A DNA stretch of 33,535 nucleotides, taken from positions 1 to 33,535 of the forward strand of contig JAJFFO010000005.1 in assembly GCA_021776615.1 (NCBI GenBank). The letters are read 5' to 3'. Under the pieces are notes generated by a model. It searched no databases, was not told where the DNA came from, and saw nothing but the letters and a program-made list of their open reading frames with translations. Positions within the stretch are counted from its first letter, which is position 1, and every line of letters begins with the position of its first letter. This DNA is from Robiginitomaculum sp. (lineage in GTDB: Bacteria; Pseudomonadota; Alphaproteobacteria; Caulobacterales; Maricaulaceae). The position numbers and the translations under genes were made by a program. Of this stretch, positions 25,436 to 33,396 are shown piece by piece.

Positions 25436-27412
25436 ATGACCGCCACCCAGAAAGATATGGCAAATGCCATTCGCGCTTTATCTATGGATGCGGTGCAAGC
25501 AGCGAATTCCGGTCATCCGGGCATGCCCATGGGGATGGCGGACGTGGCCAGCGTTCTGTTTAGCAAATTTCTCAAATTTGACCCCAAAGCGCCAGATTGG
25601 GCGGACCGCGACCGGTTTGTGCTGTCCGCGGGCCATGGTTCAATGTTGCTGTATTCCTTGCTTTATCTCACCGGGTATAAGGGCTGGACGCTGGACGATC
25701 TCAAGGCGTTTCGCCAACTTGGTGCCAAAACCGCCGGCCATCCCGAATACGGCCATGCGCCGGGAATTGAATCGACCACTGGCCCGTTGGGGCAAGGGCT
25801 GGCCATGGCCGTGGGCATGGCCTTCGCCGAACGCATGTTGGAAGCGCGCTATGGCGCTGAGTTGGTCGATCACACCACCTATGTCATTGCTGGCGACGGT
25901 TGTTTGATGGAAGGCGTAAGCCATGAGGCGGCAGGTCTGGCGGCGCGGCAAAACCTGCGCAAATTAATTGTCCTTTGGGACGATAATGACATCACCATTG
26001 ATGGCGCTACCGAGATTGCCACCTGCGAAGACACCTGTGCGCGCTTTGAGGCCTATGGCTGGTCAGTCCGCCGTGTCGATGGTCATGACCCAGCCGCTAT
26101 TGAAGCCGCCATTGCCGCCGAGAATAAGACCGACAAGCCGTCTTTGATTGCCTGCAAAACCATTATTGGCTTTGGTTCGCCCAATAAACAGGGCACGTCC
26201 GGCGTACACGGCGCCCCGCTTGGGGATGCCGAAATAGCACTGGCGCGCGAGGCTTTGGGCTGGCCGCATGCGCCGTTTGAAATTCCGGGCGATGTTTTTG
26301 AAGCGTGGCGCGCCATTGGTGGAAATGGCGATGCGGCGCATAAGAGCTGGCAATCCCGCTTGGCGCAATCGGGCAAGGCGCAGCAATTCACCAGCGAAAT
26401 AGCTGGCGATTTACCCGGCGATTTTGACGCTTTGGTGGATGGCATTAAAACCAGCTTTGTTGAGCAGCCAAAGAAAATCGCCACCCGTATCACCTCCAAA
26501 ATGACCCTCGATCATCTGGTCGCGGCCATGCCCACCATGGTTGGCGGATCGGCGGATTTGACCGGCTCGAACGGTACGTTGGCCAATGATATGGCTTTGG
26601 TGACCCCCGATAATGCCAATGGCAATTACATCGAATATGGCGTGCGCGAATTTGGCATGGCCGCAGCGATGAATGGTTTTGCCTTGCACGGCGGTTTTAT
26701 TCCTTATGGCGGCACGTTTTTGGTGTTTGCCGACTATATGCGCCCGGCCATCCGCCTCTCTGCCTTGATGCAGACGCGGGTGATTTATGTGATGACCCAC
26801 GATTCTATCGGCCTTGGCGAGGATGGACCCACCCATCAACCGGTGGAGACATTGGCCAGCTTGCGGGCCATGCCCAATTGTCTGGTGTTCCGCCCGGCCG
26901 ATGGCGTTGAAACTGCCGAATGTTGGGCATTGGCGCTAATGGCCAAATCGGCACCGTCGATTATGAGTCTTACTCGTCAGGGGCTGGCGCCTGTACGCAC
27001 GGCGCACACCAGCGAAAACCTCTGCGGCAAAGGCGCTTATGTGTTGCGCCAAACCGACGGGCCGCGCGATGTCACGTTGATTGCCACCGGTTCCGAAGTT
27101 GAAATCGCGATAGCGGCGGCGGATGCCTTGGCCAAAGACGGGGTTCAGGCGGCGGTGGTTTCTGCGCCGTGCTTTGAATTGTTTGCCGACCAGAGTGCCA
27201 GTTATCAAGCATCGGTTTTGGGCGAAGCGCCGCGCATTGGTATCGAAGCCGGGGTGCGTCAGGGTTGGGGGCTGCTGCTTGGCGATAACAGTGACTTTGT
27301 TGGCATGGACGGCTTTGGCGCCTCCGCACCAGCACCAGAACTTTATGCGCATTTCGGCATTACCGCCGAGGCCATGGTCGCCGCTGCGAAAAAGCTGCTT
27401 GGTGGCCAATAA
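25436..27412 (+). CDS. tkt: Transketolase
   Basis: A 658-residue thiamine-diphosphate enzyme that transfers two-carbon ketol units in the pentose phosphate pathway (and in the Calvin cycle where present). Visible marks are SGHPGMPMG near residue 26, SAGHGSMLLYSLLYLTGY, the ThDP-binding stretch starting GDGCLMEGVSHEAAG and running to the DNDITIDG loop, HGAPLG, and in the pyrimidine domain THDSIGLGEDGPTHQP with the catalytic Glu and His nearby. The C-terminal domain ends normally. The ribosome binding site is GAGGAAG. The rpe gene follows after 24 bp and rpe acts on neighbouring pentose phosphates, so the two form a metabolic operon. Confidence 0.98.
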   Translation: MTATQKDMANAIRALSMDAVQAANSGHPGMPMGMADVASVLFSKFLKFDPKAPDWADRDRFVLSAGHGSMLLYSLLYLTGYKGWTLDDLKAFRQLGAKTAGHPEYGHAPGIESTTGPLGQGLAMAVGMAFAERMLEARYGAELVDHTTYVIAGDGCLMEGVSHEAAGLAARQNLRKLIVLWDDNDITIDGATEIATCEDTCARFEAYGWSVRRVDGHDPAAIEAAIAAENKTDKPSLIACKTIIGFGSPNKQGTSGVHGAPLGDAEIALAREALGWPHAPFEIPGDVFEAWRAIGGNGDAAHKSWQSRLAQSGKAQQFTSEIAGDLPGDFDALVDGIKTSFVEQPKKIATRITSKMTLDHLVAAMPTMVGGSADLTGSNGTLANDMALVTPDNANGNYIEYGVREFGMAAAMNGFALHGGFIPYGGTFLVFADYMRPAIRLSALMQTRVIYVMTHDSIGLGEDGPTHQPVETLASLRAMPNCLVFRPADGVETAECWALALMAKSAPSIMSLTRQGLAPVRTAHTSENLCGKGAYVLRQTDGPRDVTLIATGSEVEIAIAAADALAKDGVQAAVVSAPCFELFADQSASYQASVLGEAPRIGIEAGVRQGWGLLLGDNSDFVGMDGFGASAPAPELYAHFGITAEAMVAAAKKLLGGQ

Positions 27413-27436
27413 GGATTAGGGAACAGGATCGACCAA

Positions 27437-28099
27437 ATGAGCAAAGACATCATCATCGCACCATCCATTTTGTCGGCGGACTTTGCCCGCCTTGGCGAAG
27501 AAGTGGCGGCGGTCGATGCCGCCGGGGCCGATTGGATCCATGTGGATGTGATGGACGGCCATTTTGTCCCCAATATAACCATTGGCCCGGATGTAGTGGC
27601 GGCGCTGCGCCCTCATTCGCAAAAGATATTTGACGTGCATTTGATGATCGACCCGTTTGAGCCGTATCTGGAAGCTTTTGCCAAAGCCGGTGCTGACTAT
27701 ATTACCATTCACGCCGAGGCCGGGAAGCATTTGGATCGCGGCCTGCAGGTCATTAAAGGGCTTGGCAAAAAGTGCGGCGTATCGCTCAACCCGGCAACGC
27801 CGGTTAATGTTATTGAAAATGTTCTCGACCAACTCGACCTGATCTTGGTGATGAGCGTTAATCCCGGCTTTGGCGGACAGAGCTTTATCCCGCAATCGGT
27901 GGAGAAAGTCCGCAAATTGAAGGAAATGATCGGCGATCGGGATATCGTCATAGAAGTTGATGGCGGTATTAAGCCGCAAACTGCCCCGGCCGTAATCGCC
28001 GCCGGCGCGACCGCATTGGTTGCCGGTTCCGCCGTGTTCGCAGGCGGCACACCGGCGCATTATGCGGCGAATATTGCGGCGATCCGCGATAGTGTGTGA
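27437..28099 (+). CDS. rpe: Ribulose-phosphate 3-epimerase
   Basis: A 220-residue TIM-barrel enzyme that interconverts ribulose-5-phosphate and xylulose-5-phosphate, a substrate of the adjacent transketolase. All family motifs are present: [16 protein letters not shown] at the N-terminus, [16 protein letters not shown] with metal-binding His and Asp, VHLMI, the [13 protein letters not shown] loop, and EVDGGI with the second catalytic Asp. The length is typical. The TGA overlaps a possible GTG start of the next gene. Confidence 0.98.
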   Translation: MSKDIIIAPSILSADFARLGEEVAAVDAAGADWIHVDVMDGHFVPNITIGPDVVAALRPHSQKIFDVHLMIDPFEPYLEAFAKAGADYITIHAEAGKHLDRGLQVIKGLGKKCGVSLNPATPVNVIENVLDQLDLILVMSVNPGFGGQSFIPQSVEKVRKLKEMIGDRDIVIEVDGGIKPQTAPAVIAAGATALVAGSAVFAGGTPAHYAANIAAIRDSV

Positions 28100-28101
28100 C
28101 C

Positions 28102-28527
28102 ATGGCCAAGCCAAATAAAACTCAGGAAAATGATGGTGATGTGGCGGTGTTTTTGGATGCTGTTAAGCCGGATCAAAAGCGCGAAGATTGTAAAGTTATT
28201 GCCAAAATGATGGCCGAATTAAGCGGTGAGCGTGCTAAAATGTGGGGTGCGGCCATTATCGGCTATGGCACTTATCATTATAAATATGCCAGTGGCCGGG
28301 AAGGGGAGTTTATGCGCATTGGCTTTGCCCCGCGCGCGCAAAACATAGTCCTCTACATCATGCCCGGCTTTAGCATTTCTCAGGATTTGATGGCCAAGCT
28401 TGGCAAACACAAAACCGGAAAGTCATGCTTGTATATCAACAAGCTGGCGGATCTGGATATGGACGTATTGCGTGCGTTGATGATTGCGTCACTGCAAGCC
28501 ATGGAAGAAAAATACCCGAATTCTTAG
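28102..28527 (+). CDS. DUF1801 domain protein
   Basis: A 141-residue protein of the DUF1801 (YdhG-like) type. The pattern fits well: KPDQKREDCKVIAKMMAELSGERAKMWGAAIIGYGTYHYKY, then IGFAPRAQNIVLYI and GKSCLYINKLADLD. The fold is thought to be related to YjbR/frataxin-like domains; function is unknown. It is probably cytoplasmic. The ATG at 28102 was chosen; a GTG at 28096 overlapping the rpe stop would add two residues. Close spacing makes it the third gene of the tkt-rpe operon. It ends convergent to rlmB, with a repeat-rich 242-bp gap between them. Confidence 0.85.
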   Translation: MAKPNKTQENDGDVAVFLDAVKPDQKREDCKVIAKMMAELSGERAKMWGAAIIGYGTYHYKYASGREGEFMRIGFAPRAQNIVLYIMPGFSISQDLMAKLGKHKTGKSCLYINKLADLDMDVLRALMIASLQAMEEKYPNS

Positions 28528-28572
28528 CGCCGATTTTCTGCTTCATAAAACACGATCAGCGTCGCGCGGTTT

Positions 28573-28763
28573 CCCCTCCCGTGGGGAGGGGATTAAGGGG
28601 AGGGGCTTGTGAGTTTTAATGAACGTGCCGGTGTTTTTATCTGACGCTTGGTTACCCCCTCATCCTAACCTTCTCCCCAAGGGAGAAGGGACTGGGTTCG
28701 TGCGGCCTCGTAAAGTGCGATCAGGGTAGCGCGTTTCTCCCTCCCCAAAGCAAAAATGGGGAG
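28573..28763. repeat. REP-like palindromic repeats
   Basis: Three G/C palindromes stand between the convergent DUF1801 and rlmB genes: CCCCTCCC/GGGGAGGG (28573-28590), CCTTCTCCC/GGGAGAAGG (28669-28689) and CTCCCC/GGGGAG (28741-28763). The middle one belongs to the widespread CCCTCATCCTAACCTTCTCC type of extragenic palindrome. They may end transcription from both sides. Confidence 0.7.
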
Positions 28764-28799
28764 AAGGGACTAGGTCCGTGCGGCCTCGTAAAGCGCGAT
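28681..28799 (-). repeat. Tandem duplication of the rlmB 3' end
   Basis: Bases 28681-28721 and 28759-28799 match at 38 of 41 positions with a period of 78. The second copy contains the last codons and stop of rlmB (IALYEAART*). The first copy would encode the same peptide, with the stop changed to a CAG codon. A third, more decayed relative at about 28540-28580 reads LIVFYEAENRR before a stop on the minus strand. Confidence 0.75.
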
Positions 28800-29558
28800 G
28801 GCCGCCGCATTCGAGACGTTCAGGCTTTCCATGGCGGCGTCAATGGGGATGTGGGCCAGTATGTCGCAATGTTTGGCCACATTGGGGCGCAGGCCGTCGC
28901 CTTCTGAGCCGAGCACCAGGCAGGTTTTGTCGGCGTCCAATACCTTGGCGATGGATAATTTGGTGCCGCCAGCAAGGCCGACACTTTGCCAATGGGATTT
29001 GCCAAGGTCTTCCAAAGTGCGGGCCAGATTGACCACGGCAAATATTGGTACGGTTTCCAGTGCGCCAACCGCCGCTTTCGCCAACACGCCACTAAGGGGC
29101 GGTATTTTGCGGTCCTGCATGATCAGGCCATCAGCACCAAATGCCGCCGCCGAGCGCAATATCGCGCCGACATTGCGCGGGTCGGTGACGCTATCGAGCA
29201 TTAGCAGCAAGCCCTTTGGTTTATCCATTATGTCTTCAAGAGACGGTGCAGGCAAAGCGCGGGTTTGCAGTGCCAGCCCCTGATGGACCGCGCCTTCGGG
29301 CAGCAGGCCGGTAATTTCTTGCGGGTTGGCGGGGATCACCTCAATGTCTTGTGGCAGCCCGGCGGCGGCATTTTTGCTGGCATAAAGTTTCAGGCACACG
29401 CGGGCGGGATTGCGAAGGGCCGCCAATACCGCATGCGTGCCCCAAATCCACAGCGAATCTTTGGCGGATGCTGAAGTATCAGTGCGCGAATGCGCGTGGG
29501 GGCGTGGGCCCGGGCGAGAACTGGGGCGAGAACCGGGACGGGGTTTGGTGTGTTTCAC
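28770..29558 (-). CDS. rlmB: TrmH-family 23S rRNA 2'-O-methyltransferase
   Basis: A 262-residue SPOUT methyltransferase of the RlmB type, which methylates the 2'-OH of G2251 in 23S rRNA. A basic, Pro/Arg/Ser-rich tail of about 32 residues precedes the substrate-binding domain (LWIWGTHAVLAALRNP). The knotted domain has motif 1 DPRNVGAILRSAAAFGADGL, motif 2 LVLGSEGDGLR and motif 3 IPIDAAMESLNVSNAAAIALYE. The only start before an in-frame stop at 29580 is GTG 29558, without a good ribosome binding site. RlmB genes commonly lie next to tRNA-Tyr, tRNA-Gly and tuf in alphaproteobacteria; here GIN-domain genes are interposed. The 3' end has been tandemly duplicated. Confidence 0.94.
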   Translation of the reverse strand: MKHTKPRPGSRPSSRPGPRPHAHSRTDTSASAKDSLWIWGTHAVLAALRNPARVCLKLYASKNAAAGLPQDIEVIPANPQEITGLLPEGAVHQGLALQTRALPAPSLEDIMDKPKGLLLMLDSVTDPRNVGAILRSAAAFGADGLIMQDRKIPPLSGVLAKAAVGALETVPIFAVVNLARTLEDLGKSHWQSVGLAGGTKLSIAKVLDADKTCLVLGSEGDGLRPNVAKHCDILAHIPIDAAMESLNVSNAAAIALYEAART

Positions 29559-29660
29559 GGAGGGACCTAATCGACTGGCTTATGGGGGCAGGAATCGCCT
29601 TACCCATAGAGAGTCGCCGCCCTGCTTACAATGAAGCACCTAAAAAAACCTGCCTATTGT

Positions 29661-29690
29661 GCATCCATTTTGACGTTGACGCGCATCTGG
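29661..29690 (+). promoter_or_regulatory. Conserved upstream block of GIN gene 1
   Basis: This 30-bp block begins GCATCCATT and ends GCGCATCTGG. It matches the block ahead of the third paralogue (32356-32385) at most positions and ends 36 bp before the ATG. The two conserved ends are spaced like the -35 and -10 elements of an alternative (ECF-type) sigma promoter, but no specific sigma factor can be named. Confidence 0.55.
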
Positions 29691-29725
29691 TTAGGAAGGC
29701 AGATACTTTCACGAGGAGACGGACG

Positions 29726-30622
29726 ATGAGAAATATGAAAACAATAGGGGTGCTGGTGGCGAGCCTGATCCTGCCCGCCGCAGCGCTGAATGCGGCTGAG
29801 ACTTTTGACTCGAAAACCCTGCATCTTAAAAACGTGACCGGCACGGTGCATGTGCGCACTGCTGACGTGGCGAGAATATCCGTCGACATTGATGACGGTA
29901 CAGGCATTGTCGATGCCCCGACATTATCAATGCGTCAGGGTGTTGTTGAAATATCCGGTCAAAAAATGCGCCGACGGAATTGCCGGGAACGCGGTGATAA
30001 AATCTATTTGGGTAAATCGCGGTTTTTGGGCGCGTTTGGCCTTGGCAGAAAATACCCGCTCGAAGATTTCCCATCGATTACCGTAACCGCGCCGATTGGT
30101 ACATTTTTGGAAATTAGCGGCGGCCAGGTATTTGGCGAATCCGGAGATCTGGGTGAAGCCGACATACAGCTAAATGGTTGCGGCAAATTCTCCATTGGTG
30201 ACGTGGCGGGTAATTTGGACGTGCAGGTCAACGGGCCCGGTGACTTTGTCTCTGGCGATGTTGGCGGTGCACTTGACGCGCTGGTCAATGGTGTTGGTGA
30301 TCTGGTCGTTGGCGACGTGAAGGGCGAAGTCGAAGCCGAGGTCAATGGCGTTGGCGATATGACGATTGCATCGGTCAATGGGCGCGTTTACGCCCATGTA
30401 AATGGTGTTGGTGATATCGATATCGAAGCTGGCACCGCTACGCCTTTCATTGCCAGGGTGAATGGCGTCGGCGATGTGTCCTTTGAGGGCCATGCGATCG
30501 GCGTGGACGCCCAAGTGCACGGCGTCGGCGGCATTTCTATTGGCTCTTATGAAGGAAGTTTTAATACCAGTCGTCGTGGTGTGCATGTTCAGAATAATAA
30601 CCGTGCGGGTGGCGGCCGCTGA
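29726..30622 (+). CDS. Exported GIN-domain (DUF2807-like) beta-helix protein, paralogue 1
   Basis: A 298-residue exported protein. The start at 29726 follows GAGGAG by seven bases and gives a signal peptide (MKTIGVLVASLILPAAALNA before AETFD); the frame is open much further upstream but without support. The mature part begins with the shared LHLKNVTGTVHVRT segment, has a Cys in RRRNCRERGDK, then NGCG, then rungs of about 19 residues carrying NGVGD (NGPGD in one). Such head-GIN or DUF2807 domains fold as right-handed beta-helices and are found in putative surface adhesins. Two Cys may form a disulfide. The family's function is not known. It is the most diverged of the three paralogues, with Val instead of Ser in the rung motif. 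Confidence 0.85.
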   Translation: MRNMKTIGVLVASLILPAAALNAAETFDSKTLHLKNVTGTVHVRTADVARISVDIDDGTGIVDAPTLSMRQGVVEISGQKMRRRNCRERGDKIYLGKSRFLGAFGLGRKYPLEDFPSITVTAPIGTFLEISGGQVFGESGDLGEADIQLNGCGKFSIGDVAGNLDVQVNGPGDFVSGDVGGALDALVNGVGDLVVGDVKGEVEAEVNGVGDMTIASVNGRVYAHVNGVGDIDIEAGTATPFIARVNGVGDVSFEGHAIGVDAQVHGVGGISIGSYEGSFNTSRRGVHVQNNNRAGGGR

Positions 30623-30725
30623 TAAGAAGCGCCGTGCCGTCGTGACGAGACCCTGATGGAGCGGCGTATCCATGGTTGCATGGGCGATATTGCGCGAGTT
30701 GTTCAGCTTACTTTTTTTTCATGCG

Positions 30726-30755
30726 ACATCCACAGGCGCGTCACTCGCGCTTTGC
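30726..30755 (+). promoter_or_regulatory. Conserved upstream block of GIN gene 2
   Basis: This copy begins ACATCCA and has GCGCTTTG in place of GCGCATCTGG. It is weaker than the other two, but it lies at nearly the same distance (34 bp) from its ATG. It supports shared regulation of the triplet with possible difference in strength. Confidence 0.4.
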
Positions 30756-30788
30756 CATACAGAGCGTGCTTTAACGAGGAGAAGGGCT

Positions 30789-31823
30789 ATGAAGATCAGG
30801 AAATTAATGGGTACGGCGATGGTTGCTGTATTGCTATTGCCAGCAAGCATGAGTGTTGCGGCCGAGACATATAGTTCCAAGAGTTTGCATTTGAAAAATG
30901 TGACCGGAACGGTGAATGTTCGCACGACTAATGGTTCGAAAATTGAAGTCGATATCAATAATGGCGCTGGCGTTATTGCCGCGCCGACGGTGGCGGTGAA
31001 AAATGGCGTTGTGGTGATTACCGGGGAAAAATTTCGCAACTCAAATTGTGAACATCGCGGTATGAATGGCAGGAATGCTGAATACGGCCGCGATGTGGAA
31101 AAGCGAAATAAGTTTGTCTTTTTGGGCGTCAGGAATACCAAGAATGACCGGTTGACCAAAAAAGACCTCCGGCCATTGGCAGATTATCCCAGCCTGAGCA
31201 TTTCAGTGCCCAAGGGCACTGCTGTGGAAATTGGCGGCGGCTATGTGTTTGGTGAAGTCGGTGATGTTGGCGAAGCGGATATTCAGGTCAATGGCTGCGG
31301 CGGATTTGCCGTGGGCGATGTGGCCGGCGATTTGCATGCTCAAGTAAATGGCTCCGGCGATTTTTTTGGCAGCAATGTCGGCGGTGAATTGAACGGCCAA
31401 GTAAATGGTTCTGGCGATATGCTTATTGAGAAAGTCGCCGGGTTTGCCCGCACCCAGGTTAATGGCTCTGGTGATCTTGCGGTTGGTAAAGTGAGCGATG
31501 GTCTCAACGCCCAGGTCAATGGATCGGGTGATGTTATGATCGAATCGGTCAGCGGCAGTGTGGTCTCGCAGGTCAACGGCTCTGGCGATATTGGCATTGA
31601 AGGCGGAGAAGCCTCCTCCTTGCACGCACAAATTGTTGGCTCTGGCGATATTACTTTTAATGGGCATGCGAATGGCGTAACCGGTCAAGTGATCGGATCT
31701 GGTGATGTCATGGTCGCCTCTTATGATGGCGAAATGCGTATTACTAAGCCGGGAAAGCGTGGCCATCATGGGAAGAATAGCTGGCGGCAACACAAAGAAG
31801 ATCGGCATTCCGACGATGATTAA
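30789..31823 (+). CDS. Exported GIN-domain (DUF2807-like) beta-helix protein, paralogue 2
   Basis: A 344-residue paralogue of the neighbouring GIN proteins. The ATG at 30789 follows GAGGAGAAGG and gives a signal peptide (MGTAMVAVLLLPASMSVA before AETYS). LHLKNVTGTVNVRT, NSNCEHRG and NGCG are conserved. Rungs carry NGSGD six times or more at about 19-residue spacing, then GSGD in the last two. It is the longest of the three because of an extra basic loop (about residues 85-125) and a unique C-terminal tail rich in His, Lys and Asp (KRGHHGKNSWRQHKEDRHSDDD), which could bind metal or a charged partner. A strong hairpin follows at 31857. Confidence 0.87.
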   Translation: MKIRKLMGTAMVAVLLLPASMSVAAETYSSKSLHLKNVTGTVNVRTTNGSKIEVDINNGAGVIAAPTVAVKNGVVVITGEKFRNSNCEHRGMNGRNAEYGRDVEKRNKFVFLGVRNTKNDRLTKKDLRPLADYPSLSISVPKGTAVEIGGGYVFGEVGDVGEADIQVNGCGGFAVGDVAGDLHAQVNGSGDFFGSNVGGELNGQVNGSGDMLIEKVAGFARTQVNGSGDLAVGKVSDGLNAQVNGSGDVMIESVSGSVVSQVNGSGDIGIEGGEASSLHAQIVGSGDITFNGHANGVTGQVIGSGDVMVASYDGEMRITKPGKRGHHGKNSWRQHKEDRHSDDD

Positions 31824-31856
31824 GGGGCGCTGACTCAAAGTCCAGACTCTAGATTG

Positions 31857-31888
31857 CACCCGGGCAGGGCTTCGGTTTTGCCCGGGTG
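31857..31888 (+). terminator. Hairpin after GIN gene 2
   Basis: A perfect 10-bp stem, CACCCGGGCA / TGCCCGGGTG, with a 12-nt loop containing TTCGG is followed by TCTAAATTT. It lies 34 bp past the stop of the second GIN gene. The stem is strong, but the T-run is short, so termination is likely rather than certain. Confidence 0.65.
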
Positions 31889-32093
31889 TCTAAATTTATG
31901 AAATTTTTTAGTTTTGGCGTTGCCTCTCCTGTGGACAGTGTTTATACACCGCTGTTCAGGATTCTGATTAAGTCTTCGTTGTTTCTGTCCGTTTTTTTGG
32001 ACAGGCGGCGGAGGCTGTTTTTTTGATGGGAGAATGAAACACATCTTTGCCCCGAGGTAAAAGTGTTGTGAAGCGGTCCTCTATTGTATTTTT

Positions 32094-32179
32094 GGAGGGG
32101 TGGTCGAGTGGTTAAAGGCACCAGACTGTAAATCTGGCCGCGTGAGCGTACGCTGGTTCGAATCCAGCCCCCTCCACCA
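32094..32179 (+). tRNA. tRNA-Tyr (anticodon GTA)
   Basis: An 86-nt class-II tRNA. The acceptor stem GGAGGGG pairs with CCCCTCC, followed by A and an encoded CCA. The anticodon arm is CCAGA-CTGTAAA-TCTGG with anticodon GTA. A long variable arm (CCGCGTGAGCGTACG) and a T-arm with GGTTCGAATCC are present. It is 34 bp ahead of tRNA-Gly, with tuf further on, the usual order of a conserved cluster. Confidence 0.97.
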
Positions 32180-32213
32180 CTTCACATCAGGCGTAGGCAA
32201 TGGCGCAAGCTCG

Positions 32214-32287
32214 GCGGGTATAGCTCAATGGTAGAGTCACAGCCTTCCAAGCTGAAGATGCGGGTTCGATCCCCGCTACCCGCTCCA
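32214..32287 (+). tRNA. tRNA-Gly (anticodon TCC)
   Basis: A 74-nt tRNA with acceptor stem GCGGGTA / TACCCGC, discriminator T and encoded CCA. The D-arm is GCTCAATGGTAGAGT. The anticodon arm is CAGCC-TTCCAAG-CTG with anticodon TCC, and the T-arm contains GGGTTCGATCCCC. It is probably co-transcribed with tRNA-Tyr. Normally tuf would follow directly; here the third GIN gene intervenes. Confidence 0.97.
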
Positions 32288-32355
32288 GCCTTGTCGTCGT
32301 TTCGGCGTCATTTCGACCTCGTTTTCGGTAGAGTCTCTTAAATATGGTTCATGTT

Positions 32356-32385
32356 GCATCCATTGGGGCGTTAGCGCGCATCTGG
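32356..32385 (+). promoter_or_regulatory. Conserved upstream block of GIN gene 3
   Basis: The block begins GCATCCATT and ends GCGCATCTGG, near-identical in its two ends to the one before paralogue 1, and ends 36 bp before the ATG of the third GIN gene. Conservation of sequence and distance in a noncoding region points to a promoter or operator retained through gene duplication. Confidence 0.55.
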
Positions 32386-32420
32386 AATAGAGTGCAACTG
32401 CAATCCTCAGGAGAAGTGTT

Positions 32421-33344
32421 ATGAAGACTATGAAAACAATTGGCGCGATCATTATTGCAGGCTTGGTCCTGCCCGCCGCCTCAGCGTTCGCCGCTGAGAC
32501 GTATGATTCGCGCGTCTTACATTTGAAAAACGTAACCGGTACCGTGCATATCCGCACCGCTGATGTTTCAAAAATTAGCGTTGATGTCGATAATGGTGCC
32601 GGTGTTATCGACGACCTTGTGGTGTCGATGGATCACGGCGTTGTTGTCGTGTCGGGGCGAAAATATCGCCGCATGAATTGCAATCGTCGCAATGATAAAG
32701 TTACGCTTAGCGTCGCCCGTTTTGGCATTGGTAAAAAGCACCCGCTGACAGATTTCCCGACGGTTACCGTAACCATGCCCAAAGATGCCAGTCTGGATGT
32801 TAGCGGTGGCCGGGTATTTGGCGAAGCTGGCGATCTTGGCGAAGCTGATATTCAAGTCAATGGATGTGGTAATTTCAGCATTGGCAATGTCAGTGGCGAT
32901 TTAGAGGCGCGGGTTAACGGCTCTGGGGATTTTACCTCGGGCGATGTTGGCGGCGCGCTTGAGGCGCAGATTAATGGCTCTGGTGATTTGGGCGTTGGCA
33001 ATGTGGCGCATAGCGCCGAGGTCCAGATTAATGGCTCTGGTGATTTGCAGGTCGGTGCGGTTGCTGCCGGTGTGGAAGCGCAAATCAATGGTTCCGGTGA
33101 TATCGATGTGGTCTCTGTCCACGGTGAAGTGGACGCCGATATTAACGGCTCTGGCGACATTCAAATTCATGCCGGAACTGCGACGCCTTTTTCGGCGCGC
33201 ATCACCGGTTCTGGTGATGTGGCTTTCCAAGGGCACGCAAATGGAGTACATGCGCGCGTAATTGGTTCGGGCGATATTACTTTGGCGTCGTATGACGGCG
33301 AGTTTAACGCCAGTAAACGTGGTGTGCACGTGGAGCACAGATAA
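32421..33344 (+). CDS. Exported GIN-domain (DUF2807-like) beta-helix protein, paralogue 3
   Basis: A 307-residue paralogue. The ATG at 32421, after AGGAGAAGTG, gives a signal peptide (MKTIGAIIIAGLVLPAASAFA before AETYD). LHLKNVTGTVHIRT, the Cys in RMNCNRRNDK and NGCG match the other two. Seven rungs follow at an almost exact 19-residue spacing, five with NGSGD and two with TGSGD/IGSGD. The Gly/Asp at each turn fits a right-handed beta-helix. The C-terminus ends RGVHVEHR, as in paralogue 1. The gene sits between tRNA-Gly and tuf, where no protein gene is normally found. It should be exported to the periplasm or surface; function is unknown. Confidence 0.87.
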   Translation: MKTMKTIGAIIIAGLVLPAASAFAAETYDSRVLHLKNVTGTVHIRTADVSKISVDVDNGAGVIDDLVVSMDHGVVVVSGRKYRRMNCNRRNDKVTLSVARFGIGKKHPLTDFPTVTVTMPKDASLDVSGGRVFGEAGDLGEADIQVNGCGNFSIGNVSGDLEARVNGSGDFTSGDVGGALEAQINGSGDLGVGNVAHSAEVQINGSGDLQVGAVAAGVEAQINGSGDIDVVSVHGEVDADINGSGDIQIHAGTATPFSARITGSGDVAFQGHANGVHARVIGSGDITLASYDGEFNASKRGVHVEHR

Positions 33345-33351
33345 ACAGATT

Positions 33352-33376
33352 GGCGCCCGGGAAATTTCCGGGCGCC
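33352..33376 (+). terminator. G+C-rich hairpin between GIN gene 3 and tuf
   Basis: A perfect 9-bp stem, GGCGCCCGG / CCGGGCGCC, closes on the 7-nt loop GAAATTT. It starts 8 bp after the GIN stop and ends 20 bp before the tuf ATG. It lacks a T-run (CATAACTATGG follows), so it may be a weak terminator, an RNA-stability element or part of the tuf leader. Confidence 0.5.
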
Positions 33377-33396
33377 CATAACTATGGGAAGCTGAG

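Noticed and set aside
27416..28114. 232-codon minus-strand frame over rpe
   Set aside because: It mirrors the complete rpe gene; the product is His/Arg-rich without recognisable domains.
31320..31720. Regular ~57-bp repeats resembling a CRISPR array
   Set aside because: The repeats are in-frame rungs of the GIN beta-helix (NGSGD) within a coding gene, with no identical repeats or unique spacers.
31835..32044. 69-codon minus-strand frame between GIN gene 2 and tRNA-Tyr
   Set aside because: It spans the terminator hairpin, has low-complexity Pro/Lys content and no ribosome binding site.
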